DNA of 64,000 bases from an uncultured Tissierellia bacterium (GCA_946402705.1 CAMIXG010000001.1:62001-126000), one strand, 5' to 3'; positions 26,063-35,099 are shown, counted from the first letter of the stretch. Notes: a model not told the origin generated them from the sequence alone. Made by a program: numbers and translations.

Positions 26063-27580
26063 TTAGAATTTTACTGCTTCTTCTAATGCAGCATCTTTAG
26101 TCATTTCTCCACCTAATAGAGATGGTGTATAAGGTTTTTCTTGTTTTTTACCAGAATCTCTATAGAAGTAAGTCATCAATTCAGCAAAGATAGTTTGTCC
26201 ATCTTTATAAGCCTTATTTAAATTCTTTTGAGCTAACTGATCAGCATATTCAACAGCTTTTTTAGGATCTTGTTTAGCTAATTCTTTTATTTTCTTGTCA
26301 ACAGCTTTTTGTTCTTCTAATAATCTTAATTCTTCTTTATTCCAATACTTTCTAACATTTTTACCATATTGTTCTCTATTTAATTCAGATAGTGCTGAAA
26401 CTCCTCTTAAAGTCCAATATGCAGATTCAGGTTTATATTGGTTTCCAGTTACTTTGTAGGCTGGTATAGAATCTGTTATACCACCTAATACTGGAACATA
26501 AATACTATGTTCAGAGTTACCCATTGCTACCCAAAGTACTCCACCCATATCTTTTGGATAGTCTTCTCTAACTTCTAAAACATGACACTCTTCTTGATTG
26601 ATAGTTCCTATAGCTCTAACCTCTGCATTTTGTGGTAAATTTGCATCATATTTAGTACCTTCATATCTGTATCTTTGCATTTCCATAACATCTTTTACAG
26701 ATATTTTTTTATCAGTTTTTTGGAATAGTTCAAATTCTTCTGCTTCGTAAGGTATTTTTTTATCCTTATCTAAGAAGTTTATTCCACCCCAAAGTCTAGA
26801 TCTGTTATACTCATTTAATTTTTCAGCATAAGTTTTTCTAACATGGATTTTTCCATTTTCTTCAACTAGGAATCCATTTTTCTTTGGTAGATTTACTAAA
26901 TCTTTAGATGCAATAACATTTTCCTTATCATTAACATCTACAACACCTAACATGTAACAGTTAGGAACAACTGAAAAAGCATCTTCAGGATATTTAACAG
27001 CTACATATTGATGACCTGTTAACATTTCCATGTACCAAGTTTCTTTTTGGTCTGATACAAAGATTATATTACCTTCTGATGATCCATGCTCATCTACTAT
27101 TTTTGCTACAAGTTCTATACCTTCTCTAGCAGTTTTAACTCTAGGAAGTACAATACCTGTTATAGAAGATTCTGTTAAACCTTTTTCAACAAGAGGGTCT
27201 GCTTTATATGCTTTTTCATGTGCATAGGCAGTTACTGTTGCTGTCATTGCTACACCAAATTCATTAAAACCTGCTGCATCAAATACATCACCTTCATCTT
27301 GGTAGCCATCTGGTACTGATGTAAATTTATAACTTTGTTCTGGTTGTGGTAATTTTAAACCATTAACATCTTCAAACATTTCACCTTTTTTATAATTCTT
27401 TCTAGGTGTTACTACAATGTTTTTATTATAGGCAGCACTGTAATCCTCAGTTCTCCCTAAAATTGTATGACCATCTTTTGCTACCTTTCTACCAACTATT
27501 GTTCCTGTACACGCCAGTGATGTAACACTGCTCATAGCAATAGTAACCCCTAATGCTAATGATATTAACCTTTTTTTCAT
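26063..27580 (-). CDS. C69-family dipeptidase (PepD type), exported
   Basis: 505 residues. A signal-like N-terminus (M-K-K-R-L-I-S-L-A-L-G-V-T-I-A-M-S-S) ends at S-L-A followed directly by Cys in C-T-G-T-I-V-G-R; in C69 Ntn-hydrolases this Cys is the nucleophile freed by processing, so cleavage would both secrete and activate it. Further family blocks are T-E-D-Y-S-A (normally R-x-E-D) and E-G-N-I-I-F-V-S-D with E-T-W-Y-M-E. The enzyme cleaves dipeptides and probably feeds amino-acid fermentation. Terminators lie on both sides; AGGAGGGGTC precedes the start. Confidence 0.9.
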   Translation of the reverse strand: MKKRLISLALGVTIAMSSVTSLACTGTIVGRKVAKDGHTILGRTEDYSAAYNKNIVVTPRKNYKKGEMFEDVNGLKLPQPEQSYKFTSVPDGYQDEGDVFDAAGFNEFGVAMTATVTAYAHEKAYKADPLVEKGLTESSITGIVLPRVKTAREGIELVAKIVDEHGSSEGNIIFVSDQKETWYMEMLTGHQYVAVKYPEDAFSVVPNCYMLGVVDVNDKENVIASKDLVNLPKKNGFLVEENGKIHVRKTYAEKLNEYNRSRLWGGINFLDKDKKIPYEAEEFELFQKTDKKISVKDVMEMQRYRYEGTKYDANLPQNAEVRAIGTINQEECHVLEVREDYPKDMGGVLWVAMGNSEHSIYVPVLGGITDSIPAYKVTGNQYKPESAYWTLRGVSALSELNREQYGKNVRKYWNKEELRLLEEQKAVDKKIKELAKQDPKKAVEYADQLAQKNLNKAYKDGQTIFAELMTYFYRDSGKKQEKPYTPSLLGGEMTKDAALEEAVKF

Positions 27581-27739
27581 AAGACCCCTCCTAAGATATG
27601 TATATATTTTTCTTACAAGTATATTTTACAAAATTGTTACGGAATTGTCAATTTTCTAATAATTTATTTTTAATATTTTGAAAAAAAGTATATAATTGGA
27701 TAATTTATATAGAAGTTATCTAAGAAATTTGTCTATTAA

Positions 27740-27773
27740 AATAAAACAGAAGAGGATTATAATCCTCTTCTGT
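27740..27773 (-). terminator. Intrinsic terminator for the small membrane-protein gene
   Basis: A perfect 28-base palindrome at 27746-27773 (arms ACAGAAGAGGATTA / TAATCCTCTTCTGT), followed on the minus strand by TTTATTTT. Confidence 0.88.
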
Positions 27774-27781
27774 GAAATATA

Positions 27782-28045
27782 CTAATTAATAAAGAAAACA
27801 CCCATTATTTTTGAGAGACCTGCTAAAAGTAGGAAGACTAGAGAAAGTATACCAATTTGTTTTCTCTCACTATCTTCAAGATTATATTTATAGCCTAAAA
27901 CTGTATCTAGGGCAGAGAATGATAAAATTATGAGAAAATTATATTCCCTAAAGAATGCAAGGCCTGAAATTTGAAGAAATAGTAGTAGGATACAGAATAA
28001 AACTTCAAAAACCATTACTCTTTTTATCTTTTCTATACTTTTCAG
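27782..28045 (-). CDS. Small membrane protein of unknown function (probable CTG start)
   Basis: The ATG at 28015 (77 residues) lacks a ribosome binding site, while AAGGAGGG lies 7 bases before an in-frame CTG at 28045 that would add ten mostly basic residues (M-K-S-I-E-K-I-K-R-V). The protein has three hydrophobic segments (F-E-V-L-F-C-I-L-L-L-F-L-Q, N-F-L-I-I-L-S-F-S-A-L and I-L-S-L-V-F-L-L-L-A-G-L), with N-L-E-D-S-E-R-K-Q in a loop. A basic N-terminus fits positive-inside topology. I do not recognise a family. It has its own terminator and appears monocistronic. Confidence 0.6.
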   Translation of the reverse strand: MKSIEKIKRVMVFEVLFCILLLFLQISGLAFFREYNFLIILSFSALDTVLGYKYNLEDSERKQIGILSLVFLLLAGLSKIMGVFFIN

Positions 28046-28149
28046 TATGTAGCCCTCCTTTTAAATAATATTTAAGATAAACTATTTTTATAAAGGATTT
28101 ATACCCAAAATAAACAGAATTATCAGAAACTAATAAAGTACATAAAAAT

Positions 28150-28175
28150 AAGACTCTATTATAGAGTCTTATTTA
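28150..28175 (-). terminator. Intrinsic terminator after the M3-like gene
   Basis: AAGACTCTAT / ATAGAGTCTT stem at 28150-28170, with ATTTTTAT following on the minus strand and an A-rich upstream side. Confidence 0.82.
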
Positions 28176-28198
28176 AAAGATTGATATTTGTCCTCTTA

Positions 28199-29833
28199 TT
28201 ATAGTTTTTCAAAGACAATATTTAGATGATTTATCATTTTATCTGTATTGCATAGATTAACTATGGGGTCTTTAATTTCAAGTAGCTTAATAATATCTGT
28301 TAAGCTTTTACTTCCGCTAATTTTACAAATTTCATTATATTTTTTCATGGTAGTTTTTCTATCGGCTACCATATCATTTAAAAACTTTGTAGCCATATTA
28401 TAGCCTATAAGTTTACTAATAGATATTAGGGGATTTATAAATAAATCCTTGTTATCTAACCAGAAAGTACCCAGATATTCATCTTCATACTCCCTATAAG
28501 GTAAATATTTTTTCTCAAGTTTTTTCCATAAAAGTTTCATTTCATCATAAGTCATGTCATAGTTTGTATATATAGTGTACTCAAATTCATCTACTAGAGC
28601 CCTATATAAACTTAGGAAGAGATTTTTTGTTAAATGCCAATAAACATATTTATTGAAATCTTCTCCAAATATTAAATTCATACCAGAGTAGCCTATATAT
28701 TCCATAGAAGTTTCTATACTATACCTTATATCTGGTAACATCTCATTATATTGAGGTATATTATAGTGGCCACTTATATAATGTTGGAAGGATCCTCCTG
28801 TCATGTTGAAGATTTTTTCTATATCCTCGCAATAACCATTATAATTAGCCTTCATATAAGGTAATTTGTAATCTTCCAGATACATTATATATTCTTTAGT
28901 GTAACCATTACTTATATTTATTAGATTATTACTAGTCATGAAATCTATATAATCCTTAGTTTCAGGAGATATCTGACTTAAAACAGCTTCTAACATATTT
29001 AAGATATTTTTAGGACTAACTTGTGGATTTAAGTCACCATCTACAAAATTTCGTCTTTCATTGTGGAAATATATATCTTTTAAGCCAAGATTTTGTATTT
29101 GAAGTTGTCTAATATGTTTTGAAACTGGAAGCAATGTTTGAGTAATCGTCTCTCTAAAGTTCTCCATTTGTGAACTTGTATAGGTATATCTTTTTCGTCT
29201 TAGATTTCCCATTTCAATATAATTATCAAAACCTAGTTTCTTAGCCATTCTAGTTCTAACTTCTACCAAGCTTAAAAATATATCCTTAAGGTCATCTTCT
29301 AGGTCTAGATATGCTCTTTGGTATTTCGTGTAATATTCTTTTCGCTTGTCATTGTCAGTTATATTGCCAATTATTATTGACTCAGACGGTATTAGTTTAA
29401 GTTTACTTTCAATGGTAAACTTATATTTTGTCATTAGTTTATTTTCTTCAACTAAATCTGCCACTATGTCTCTTGAGAAAATCTCTAGTTCTTTTTCAGC
29501 AATTGTAAAAATTTGTTCTCCCCAAGTAGCCTTTAGTTCATCCTTGAATTTTGATTTTAATAAGGCCTTATAGTATATATTTTCCATATCCTTATAGATA
29601 GGAGTCATTTCATCAAAAAAATTAAATTCCTCGCTATTGTCAATATTATTTAAATTCCTACATTTTTTTTCAGCTGTTATAAATTGTGATTGTAATAAAT
29701 TCAATCTAATAAATAGATTATTTGTTTCCTTAAAAGAGTTTGATACCATAAAATCTTCCAATAAAATTTTAAAATCTGTTAATGTTTTTTTAATATCAGG
29801 CCTTGTATATTCTAAGTCCTCTAATCTAACCAT
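28199..29833 (-). CDS. M3-family (oligoendopeptidase F-like) protein lacking the HExxH zinc site
   Basis: Start at ATG 29833 after GGAGGT (544 residues); the ATG at 29845 overlaps that site. The C-terminal half follows the M3 oligoendopeptidase pattern: L-P-Y-M-K-A-N-Y-N-G, then a helix ending S-F-Q-H-Y-I-S-G, then S-M-E-Y-I, N-L-I-F-G-E-D and L-V-D-E-F. The zinc helix, normally H-E-x-x-H-A-F-Q, reads N-M-T-G-G-S-F-Q (codons at 28784-28807), and the third ligand Glu before S-M-E is also not conserved. It is therefore probably inactive as a metallopeptidase; a binding or regulatory role is inferred. Ends in its own terminator. Confidence 0.78.
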   Translation of the reverse strand: MVRLEDLEYTRPDIKKTLTDFKILLEDFMVSNSFKETNNLFIRLNLLQSQFITAEKKCRNLNNIDNSEEFNFFDEMTPIYKDMENIYYKALLKSKFKDELKATWGEQIFTIAEKELEIFSRDIVADLVEENKLMTKYKFTIESKLKLIPSESIIIGNITDNDKRKEYYTKYQRAYLDLEDDLKDIFLSLVEVRTRMAKKLGFDNYIEMGNLRRKRYTYTSSQMENFRETITQTLLPVSKHIRQLQIQNLGLKDIYFHNERRNFVDGDLNPQVSPKNILNMLEAVLSQISPETKDYIDFMTSNNLINISNGYTKEYIMYLEDYKLPYMKANYNGYCEDIEKIFNMTGGSFQHYISGHYNIPQYNEMLPDIRYSIETSMEYIGYSGMNLIFGEDFNKYVYWHLTKNLFLSLYRALVDEFEYTIYTNYDMTYDEMKLLWKKLEKKYLPYREYEDEYLGTFWLDNKDLFINPLISISKLIGYNMATKFLNDMVADRKTTMKKYNEICKISGSKSLTDIIKLLEIKDPIVNLCNTDKMINHLNIVFEKL

Positions 29834-30075
29834 ATCTACCTCCATCTTATGTAATAAAGCTCACTTAATAATATCCTATTGTCTATCTTGGTTTAATTAT
29901 AAAAAGTTAATTGTTTTTTACAATTTTATATGTAAGACTAACTATATATCATACAATTCGCAATTATTATAAAATTCACATAATTGCCCAGTAAGTATTA
30001 AGACTATTTATCTTTCAACAATTATGATTATATTACTAATTGTAAAAAAAACCAACACAATTATAAAACTAATAT
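29834..30075. other. Intergenic region between the M3-like gene and hydA
   Basis: About 240 AT-rich bases upstream of both divergent genes. GCAATTAT (29960-29967) and ATAATTGC (29980-29987) form an inverted repeat that could be an operator. TAATTGT and ACAATTA arms recur near 30034-30065. No ORF seen. Confidence 0.45.
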
Positions 30076-30104
30076 TTGTTTTTTTCATAATCCTATGTTA
30101 CAAT
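30076..30104 (+). promoter_or_regulatory. Promoter of hydA
   Basis: TTGTTT at 30076-30081 and TACAAT at 30099-30104 with a 17-base spacer fit a sigma-A promoter. Initiation near 30111 would place the Rex palindrome across the first transcribed bases. Confidence 0.55.
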
Positions 30105-30113
30105 TATATAACT

Positions 30114-30137
30114 ATATTGTTAATTAATTAACAATAT
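30114..30137. promoter_or_regulatory. Rex (redox-sensing repressor) operator upstream of hydA
   Basis: TTGTTAATTAATTAACAA at 30117-30134 is a perfect match to the Rex consensus TTGTTAA-N4-TTAACAA; the perfect palindrome extends three bases further on each side. Rex releases DNA at high NADH/NAD+ ratio and is known to control clostridial hydrogenase and fermentation genes. Position just after the promoter implies repression. No rex gene is in the window. Confidence 0.85.
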
Positions 30138-30169
30138 TACTTATTTTCTTTATTATAAGGAGGTTTATA

Positions 30170-31918
30170 ATGGTTAATATTACTATTAATGGTCAAGAGC
30201 TTCAGGTTCAAGAGGACATCACTATTTTAGAAGCAGCTAAACAAGTACAAATAAATATACCAACTTTATGTTTTTTAAAGGTTGAAGGCATTGATTACAT
30301 AAATAAAAATGTATCATGTATGGTTTGTGTTGTAGAGTTGGAAGACAAGGATAGAGTAGTTCCCTCATGTGCTACAAAAGTTGAAGAGGGCATGGTTATT
30401 AACACTAAGTCTGAAAAAGTAATTAAGACTAGAGTTAAAATTTTAAATAATTTAATAGCCAATCATCCAACAAGTTGTTTAACTTGTAATGAAAGTTTTT
30501 ACTGTCAACTTCAAAAATTAACTAATGAACTGAAAATTGAAGAAAAAGAGATTAAATTTAGAAGAGAGCCTGATGCATTTCCACTAACTACAGATAATCC
30601 TTCTATATTTAGAGACCCAAATAAGTGTATCAGATGTAATAGATGTAAAACAATGTGTAATCAAGTGCAAAAAATAGGTGCCATTAAAAAAGTAGGTCTT
30701 GGATATATTGGAGATGAAGAGAATACTCCACTAAAAGACACTGATTGTATCTATTGTGGTCAATGTATCACAGTTTGTCCAACAGGGGCTATTATAGAAG
30801 TTAATAATGTTGGTGAAGTTTGGAATGCACTTTTAGATAAGGATAAATATGTTGTGGTACAAACTGCTCCAGCTACGAGAGTGGCACTGGGTGAAACTTT
30901 TTCTATGGGATATGGAGAAAATGTTCAAGGGAAAATGGTGACAGCTCTTAATAGACTTGGTTTTGATAAGGTGTTTGACACTAATTTTGCAGCAGATTTG
31001 ACTACTTTGGAAGAAAGTAAAGAATTTATAAATAGAGTGAGAAACAATAAAGATTTACCTATATTAACTAGTTGCTGTCCTGGTTGGGTTCGTCATGTTG
31101 AGAAACAATATCCAGAATTATTTGATCATGTATCTAGTTGTAAGTCGCCTCAGGGTATGATGGGAGCACTTATAAAATCATATTTTGCAGAAAAGGAAAA
31201 TATAGATCCTAAAAATATTGTTTCAGTTGCAGTTATGCCATGTGTTGCTAAGAAATGGGAGGCTACTCGTAGTGAGTTATCTGGAGAGTATGGTCAAGAT
31301 GTTGACTATGTTATAACTACTAGAGAGTTATCTCATATGATTAAATCTGCAAGTATAGATTTCCCTAATCTACCAGATAGTTTATATGATGGATTATTTA
31401 GTGAATTTACAGGTGCTGGTGCCTTATTTGGTACTTCAAGTGGGGTTTTAGAATCAGTTGTTAGAACTGCAAATGATTGGTTAGGTGGAGAAAAATTAAA
31501 TAAATTGGAATTAGAGGAAATACGTGGTAAGGAAGGTCTAAGAGAGGCTACTTTAGATATTGCTGGTACAGAAATCAATATAGCAGTAGTAAATGGTATA
31601 GGCCATGCAAAAGAATTATTGGAAGATATAAAGCAAGGAAAGAGTAAATATCATGCCATTGAAGTTATGGCTTGTTCAGGTGGATGTATAGGAGGAGGTG
31701 GGCAACCTTATCATGGCGGAGATCTTCAAAATATATTAAATAAACGAAGAGAAGCCATATATAAGGTTGATAGATACAAGGACCTTAGAATTTCCCACAA
31801 AAATAGAATGATAGAAGAATTATATGATAATTATCTAGGAGAGTTTGGTAGTATAAAAGCTCACGAGATTCTTCATACAAGTTTTAAGCATAGACCAAAA
31901 ATAAACCAGGAAGATTAA
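30170..31918 (+). CDS. hydA: [FeFe] hydrogenase large catalytic subunit
   Basis: 582 residues, the multi-domain clostridial type. N-terminal [2Fe-2S] ferredoxin-like domain (L-C-F, V-S-C-M-V-C, V-P-S-C), a His-Cys3 [4Fe-4S] site (H-P-T-S-C-L-T-C-N-E-S-F-Y-C), two [4Fe-4S] sites (C-I-R-C-N-R-C-K-T-M-C; C-I-Y-C-G-Q-C-I-T-V-C-P), then the H-cluster motifs T-S-C-C-P-G-W (L1), M-P-C-V-A-K-K (L2) and M-A-C-S-G-G-C-I-G-G-G-G-Q-P (L3). It makes H2 from reduced ferredoxin/NAD(P)H in the cytoplasm. AAGGAGG ribosome binding site; Rex operator upstream. Maturases HydEFG are not in the window. Confidence 0.96.
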   Translation: MVNITINGQELQVQEDITILEAAKQVQINIPTLCFLKVEGIDYINKNVSCMVCVVELEDKDRVVPSCATKVEEGMVINTKSEKVIKTRVKILNNLIANHPTSCLTCNESFYCQLQKLTNELKIEEKEIKFRREPDAFPLTTDNPSIFRDPNKCIRCNRCKTMCNQVQKIGAIKKVGLGYIGDEENTPLKDTDCIYCGQCITVCPTGAIIEVNNVGEVWNALLDKDKYVVVQTAPATRVALGETFSMGYGENVQGKMVTALNRLGFDKVFDTNFAADLTTLEESKEFINRVRNNKDLPILTSCCPGWVRHVEKQYPELFDHVSSCKSPQGMMGALIKSYFAEKENIDPKNIVSVAVMPCVAKKWEATRSELSGEYGQDVDYVITTRELSHMIKSASIDFPNLPDSLYDGLFSEFTGAGALFGTSSGVLESVVRTANDWLGGEKLNKLELEEIRGKEGLREATLDIAGTEINIAVVNGIGHAKELLEDIKQGKSKYHAIEVMACSGGCIGGGGQPYHGGDLQNILNKRREAIYKVDRYKDLRISHKNRMIEELYDNYLGEFGSIKAHEILHTSFKHRPKINQED

Positions 31919-31938
31919 TCTTCCTGGTTTACTTTTTT
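31903..31938. terminator. Bidirectional terminator overlapping the hydA stop
   Basis: AAACCAGGAAGAT pairs with ATCTTCCTGGTTT; the TAA stop of hydA lies in the loop and TTTTTT follows. It is also downstream of the convergent znuB gene. Confidence 0.85.
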
Positions 31939-32744
31939 ATATATCCAATTATTGAAAAGATAATAAATAATATTAAATTAACTGTAACTATAGTGGCACC
32001 TGATGGTAGAGAATATAGATATGATAGGATAATTCCTATTAAGAAAGATACTATAGAAACAATCACTGATGATATAATAACTGTCTTAAAGGTACTAAAA
32101 ATCCTCATAGATGTAAGGGCTGGGAAGATTATCAAGCTTGATATCAGCATAGAGCCCATCATTCTCATTCCAAGTACAATAGTTATGGCAGTTAGAGATG
32201 CAATAAGTCCATTATATAATCCAACATTTACTCCAGTAGCCTTGGCAAAATTTTCATCAAAGGTTACTGAAAAAATCTCATCATAGTACTTGAAGTATAA
32301 AAATAAAACAACTAAGGATAGGGCTATACTTAGATAGACATCAGATTGATTCATGGATAGGATACTACCAAACATATAGTTATAAATATCTGTATTAACT
32401 CCCTTTTTTATGGAAATTATTAAGACTCCAAAGGCTAGAGAACTAACAGAAATAAGTCCAATAACGGCATCTCCCTTGATATTACTATTTTCACTTAACC
32501 TAAGTAGTGAAAAAGCCACTATAATTAAGAGTGGAAGGGCTACTAGCATGGGATTTAATTGGTAGACAACAGCTATTGCCATAGCTCCAAAAGCCACATG
32601 GGAAAGTCCATCACCTATCATGGAATATCTTTTAAGAACTAGGGTTACTCCCAGTAGAGAGGCACATACTGATACCATAAGTCCTACAAGTATAGCTCTT
32701 TGTAAAAAGGGATAGGATAACATTTCTATTATTGTATTAATCAT
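31929..32744 (-). CDS. znuB: Zinc/manganese-type ABC transporter permease (ZnuB/AdcB-like)
   Basis: 271 residues from an ATG at 32744 with a GGGGGATGAG site; an in-frame ATG at 32768 lies upstream. It overlaps the ATP-binding gene by 8 bases. About eight hydrophobic segments, with the ABC-3 family signatures S-Y-P-F-L-Q-R-A, G-D-G-L-S-H-V-A-F-G and G-M-R-M-M-G-S-M-L near the C-terminus. It forms the membrane channel with the ZnuC ATPase; zinc is most likely given the His-rich binding protein downstream in gene order. Manganese cannot be fully excluded. Confidence 0.88.
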   Translation of the reverse strand: MINTIIEMLSYPFLQRAILVGLMVSVCASLLGVTLVLKRYSMIGDGLSHVAFGAMAIAVVYQLNPMLVALPLLIIVAFSLLRLSENSNIKGDAVIGLISVSSLAFGVLIISIKKGVNTDIYNYMFGSILSMNQSDVYLSIALSLVVLFLYFKYYDEIFSVTFDENFAKATGVNVGLYNGLIASLTAITIVLGMRMMGSMLISSLIIFPALTSMRIFSTFKTVIISSVIVSIVSFLIGIILSYLYSLPSGATIVTVNLILFIIFSIIGYIKK

Positions 32745-33405
32745 TCTCATCCCCCTTATCATTTTCAATAGCTATTTTACCATCAGCTACCCTATATATC
32801 TTACCTGTATTTATCATTTCCTGCTTTATATCATGGGTTACCATTAAAATAGTTATATTTTCTTTTTCATTTAAGTGTTTAAGCAGGACATAGAGCTCTT
32901 GTCTTGCCTCCGGGTCTAAGCCTGTATCAGGTTCATCTAGTATTAAAAGTTTTTCAGTAGCGCAAAGGGCTCTGGCTATTAAAACTCTTTGTTGCTGGCC
33001 ACCAGATAAATATTTATAGGGCTTGTTTCTCAAGCTTAGAATATCTAACTTTTTCAAATTGTATTCAGCTATGGATTTGTCTTTGGAGCTATAGAAAAAA
33101 CCTTTTTTATAATTTAACCTACCTGATAGGACTATTTCCATAACATTGGCAGGAAAATCTGCCTTGATGTCTTTTTGCTGGGGAATATATCCTATTTGAT
33201 TTTTATTTAAATCTTTACTATATATAATTTCGCCACTATTAACTTTTTTAAGTCCCAAAAGCCCTCTTAAAAAAGTAGTTTTTCCAGAACCATTCTCTCC
33301 AACTATATAGATAAAATCTCCTTGATTTATTGAAAAGTTAATTTCATCTAAAATTATATTTCCATTGTAGGCAAAAGAAACCTTATCAAAATTTATTAAA
33401 TTCAT
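32737..33405 (-). CDS. znuC: Zinc ABC transporter ATP-binding protein (ZnuC/AdcC-like)
   Basis: 222 residues with Walker A G-E-N-G-S-G-K-T-T, Q-loop P-Q-Q-K-D, signature Y-L-S-G-G-Q-Q-Q-R-V, Walker B L-L-I-L-D-E-P and the switch His in V-T-H-D. It powers metal import with the permease at 31929-32744. The start codon abuts the lipoprotein stop (33405), and the end overlaps the permease start, so the order on the minus strand is substrate-binding protein, ATPase, permease. Confidence 0.9.
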   Translation of the reverse strand: MNLINFDKVSFAYNGNIILDEINFSINQGDFIYIVGENGSGKTTFLRGLLGLKKVNSGEIIYSKDLNKNQIGYIPQQKDIKADFPANVMEIVLSGRLNYKKGFFYSSKDKSIAEYNLKKLDILSLRNKPYKYLSGGQQQRVLIARALCATEKLLILDEPDTGLDPEARQELYVLLKHLNEKENITILMVTHDIKQEMINTGKIYRVADGKIAIENDKGDEND

Positions 33406-34358
33406 TATTTAAGTGCCTCCTCTAAACTCAAGGCATTGTTATTCATAATATCTAGATAGCTTACCCCAGCATCAAAGTCTTTTTTTGTAACATTATGGGC
33501 AGAGTGAAATAACATTTTCTTAGCATTTGTACTTTCCACCACAATATCAGCCATTTTTTCATTGGAGAATTCTATATAAAAAACCACTGGGATTTTATCA
33601 GAATTAACCTTATCTATTAAAAATTTAATAGTGGCAGGACTTGCTTCAACCTCAGTAGAACAACCAGAAAAAGCTCCATAATACTTTAAATTATATTCTT
33701 TAGCAAAGTATAAGAAAGGAAATCTATCAGCGAAAACTAAAGGTTTTTCTGAACCATTTTTAACTATACTAGTAAATTTTTCATCTAAAGCATCTAGTTT
33801 ACCTTTATATTCTGTATAGTTTTCCTTATAAGAGCTTGAATTTTCACTATCTAGTTTCGATAATTTACTCTCTATGGCTTCTGATATAAGTTTGGCATTT
33901 TTAGGAGATGTCCATACATGTTCATCATATTCAATATGGTCATGTTCATGGTCATGATTATCTTCTTCCATTCCCTCTACCAACTCTTCTTTTTTGACTT
34001 CTACAAAATCCATTAAGGACATTACATTTTCTTCATTTTTATTCATATCTTTTAAAACCCTATCTATCCAAGTATCAGATTCTCCACCAACATAGATAAA
34101 TAAATCACTATTTTGAATAGCAATAATATCTTGTGGACTTGGCTCATAAGAATGTGTTTCAGTACCTGGAGCTATTAGCATTTTTAATTCTATCTTATCT
34201 TGTCCTATCTCTCTGGCAAAATCATAAGGTGGAAAGCTTGTTGCAACCACCTTTAATTTTCCATTATCAGTAGTATTTTCTATATTTTTATTACCACATC
34301 CTGATAGTAAAACTAAAACTAGTAAAATTACCAGGGATATTTTAATGTTTTTATTCAT
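33405..34358 (-). CDS. znuA: Zinc-binding lipoprotein of the ABC transporter (ZnuA/AdcA-like)
   Basis: 317 residues with a lipobox L-L-S-G-C near residue 21, so it is membrane-anchored outside the cell. Family features: T-S-F-P-P-Y-D-F-A-R, H in E-T-H-S-Y-E-P-S-P, and a His/Asp-rich loop (N-H-D-H-E-H-D-H-I, near 135-143) followed by D-E-H-V-W, the zinc-capturing loop of ZnuA-type proteins; later F-Y-I-E-F-S-N. This loop argues for zinc rather than manganese. First gene of the three-gene operon; AGGAGGTAT precedes the ATG. I saw no clear Zur box upstream. Confidence 0.92.
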   Translation of the reverse strand: MNKNIKISLVILLVLVLLSGCGNKNIENTTDNGKLKVVATSFPPYDFAREIGQDKIELKMLIAPGTETHSYEPSPQDIIAIQNSDLFIYVGGESDTWIDRVLKDMNKNEENVMSLMDFVEVKKEELVEGMEEDNHDHEHDHIEYDEHVWTSPKNAKLISEAIESKLSKLDSENSSSYKENYTEYKGKLDALDEKFTSIVKNGSEKPLVFADRFPFLYFAKEYNLKYYGAFSGCSTEVEASPATIKFLIDKVNSDKIPVVFYIEFSNEKMADIVVESTNAKKMLFHSAHNVTKKDFDAGVSYLDIMNNNALSLEEALK

Positions 34359-34493
34359 AATATACCTCCTAAATATATTTCATATTTTATACCCTACAGA
34401 AGTATAATTATAGCACTAAAAATTTCTTTGTCAAAGCTTGTAGTATAGATGAATACACAATCATATGAATATCAGTTCAATCATTTGGATATA

Positions 34494-35099
34494 TTAAAAA
34501 CCTAGGTTTTCATCTATGACTAGAATCTTAATCCTATTATTATCAAATTGATTGGCAATAGTCACAAAACTATTACAAATTCTTTCCTTATGATTACAGT
34601 CAATACATCTACCCAGTTTAGTGCAGGGTGTATTTTTCTCAAGTCTTTTTGCATCTAGTGGAGCCGCAATTTGCCTAGTTCTTTTCATCGCCAAGTCTTC
34701 ATTTTTAACAAGCTTATTTTTACCAACAATTATTAAAACACATTTAGGTCCATAAATCATAGGAGCTACCCTACTTCCATTGCCATCTATATTTACTATT
34801 TTACCATCTTCTGTTATTGCATTTGAACCAGTTATGAATAAATCAGCTGAGAAATTTTTAAGATAGATAGTTCTTTTTTCTTCTCTACTTAGATTAGGAA
34901 GATGTTTGTCAAATATTTCTATATCAAATTTTCTAATATAATCAAAGACTCCAAGTTCTTCAAGGGTTAAAGAATCTCCCCAGCCTACAGTTTTAACACT
35001 TTTTAGCAGTTCATCTATATAATCAAATAACTCAGCCTTGTTTTCTATAAATCTAATTTCCATATTATGATTTTTAAAATTTTTTATTATTTTTTCCAT
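34494..35099 (-). CDS. LUD-domain protein (LutC/DUF162-like)
   Basis: 201 residues. The LUD pattern is visible as V-G-W-G-D-S-L-T-L-E-E-L-G, F-I-T-G-S-N-A-I-T-E-D-G, N-I-D-G-N-G-S-R-V-A-P and G-K-N-K-L-V near the middle. A C-terminal cysteine set (T-P-C-x5-G-R-C-I-D-C-N-H-x4-C) may hold an Fe-S cluster. The stand-alone family is annotated as lactate utilization protein, but the LutA/LutB partners are missing here, so the role is uncertain. It is separated from the zinc operon by about 135 bases. Confidence 0.8.
   Translation of the reverse strand: MEKIIKNFKNHNMEIRFIENKAELFDYIDELLKSVKTVGWGDSLTLEELGVFDYIRKFDIEIFDKHLPNLSREEKRTIYLKNFSADLFITGSNAITEDGKIVNIDGNGSRVAPMIYGPKCVLIIVGKNKLVKNEDLAMKRTRQIAAPLDAKRLEKNTPCTKLGRCIDCNHKERICNSFVTIANQFDNNRIKILVIDENLGF

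Noticed and set aside
34359-34493. Zur box upstream of the zinc transporter
   Set aside because: No clear inverted repeat resembling known Zur sites; only AT-rich sequence was seen.
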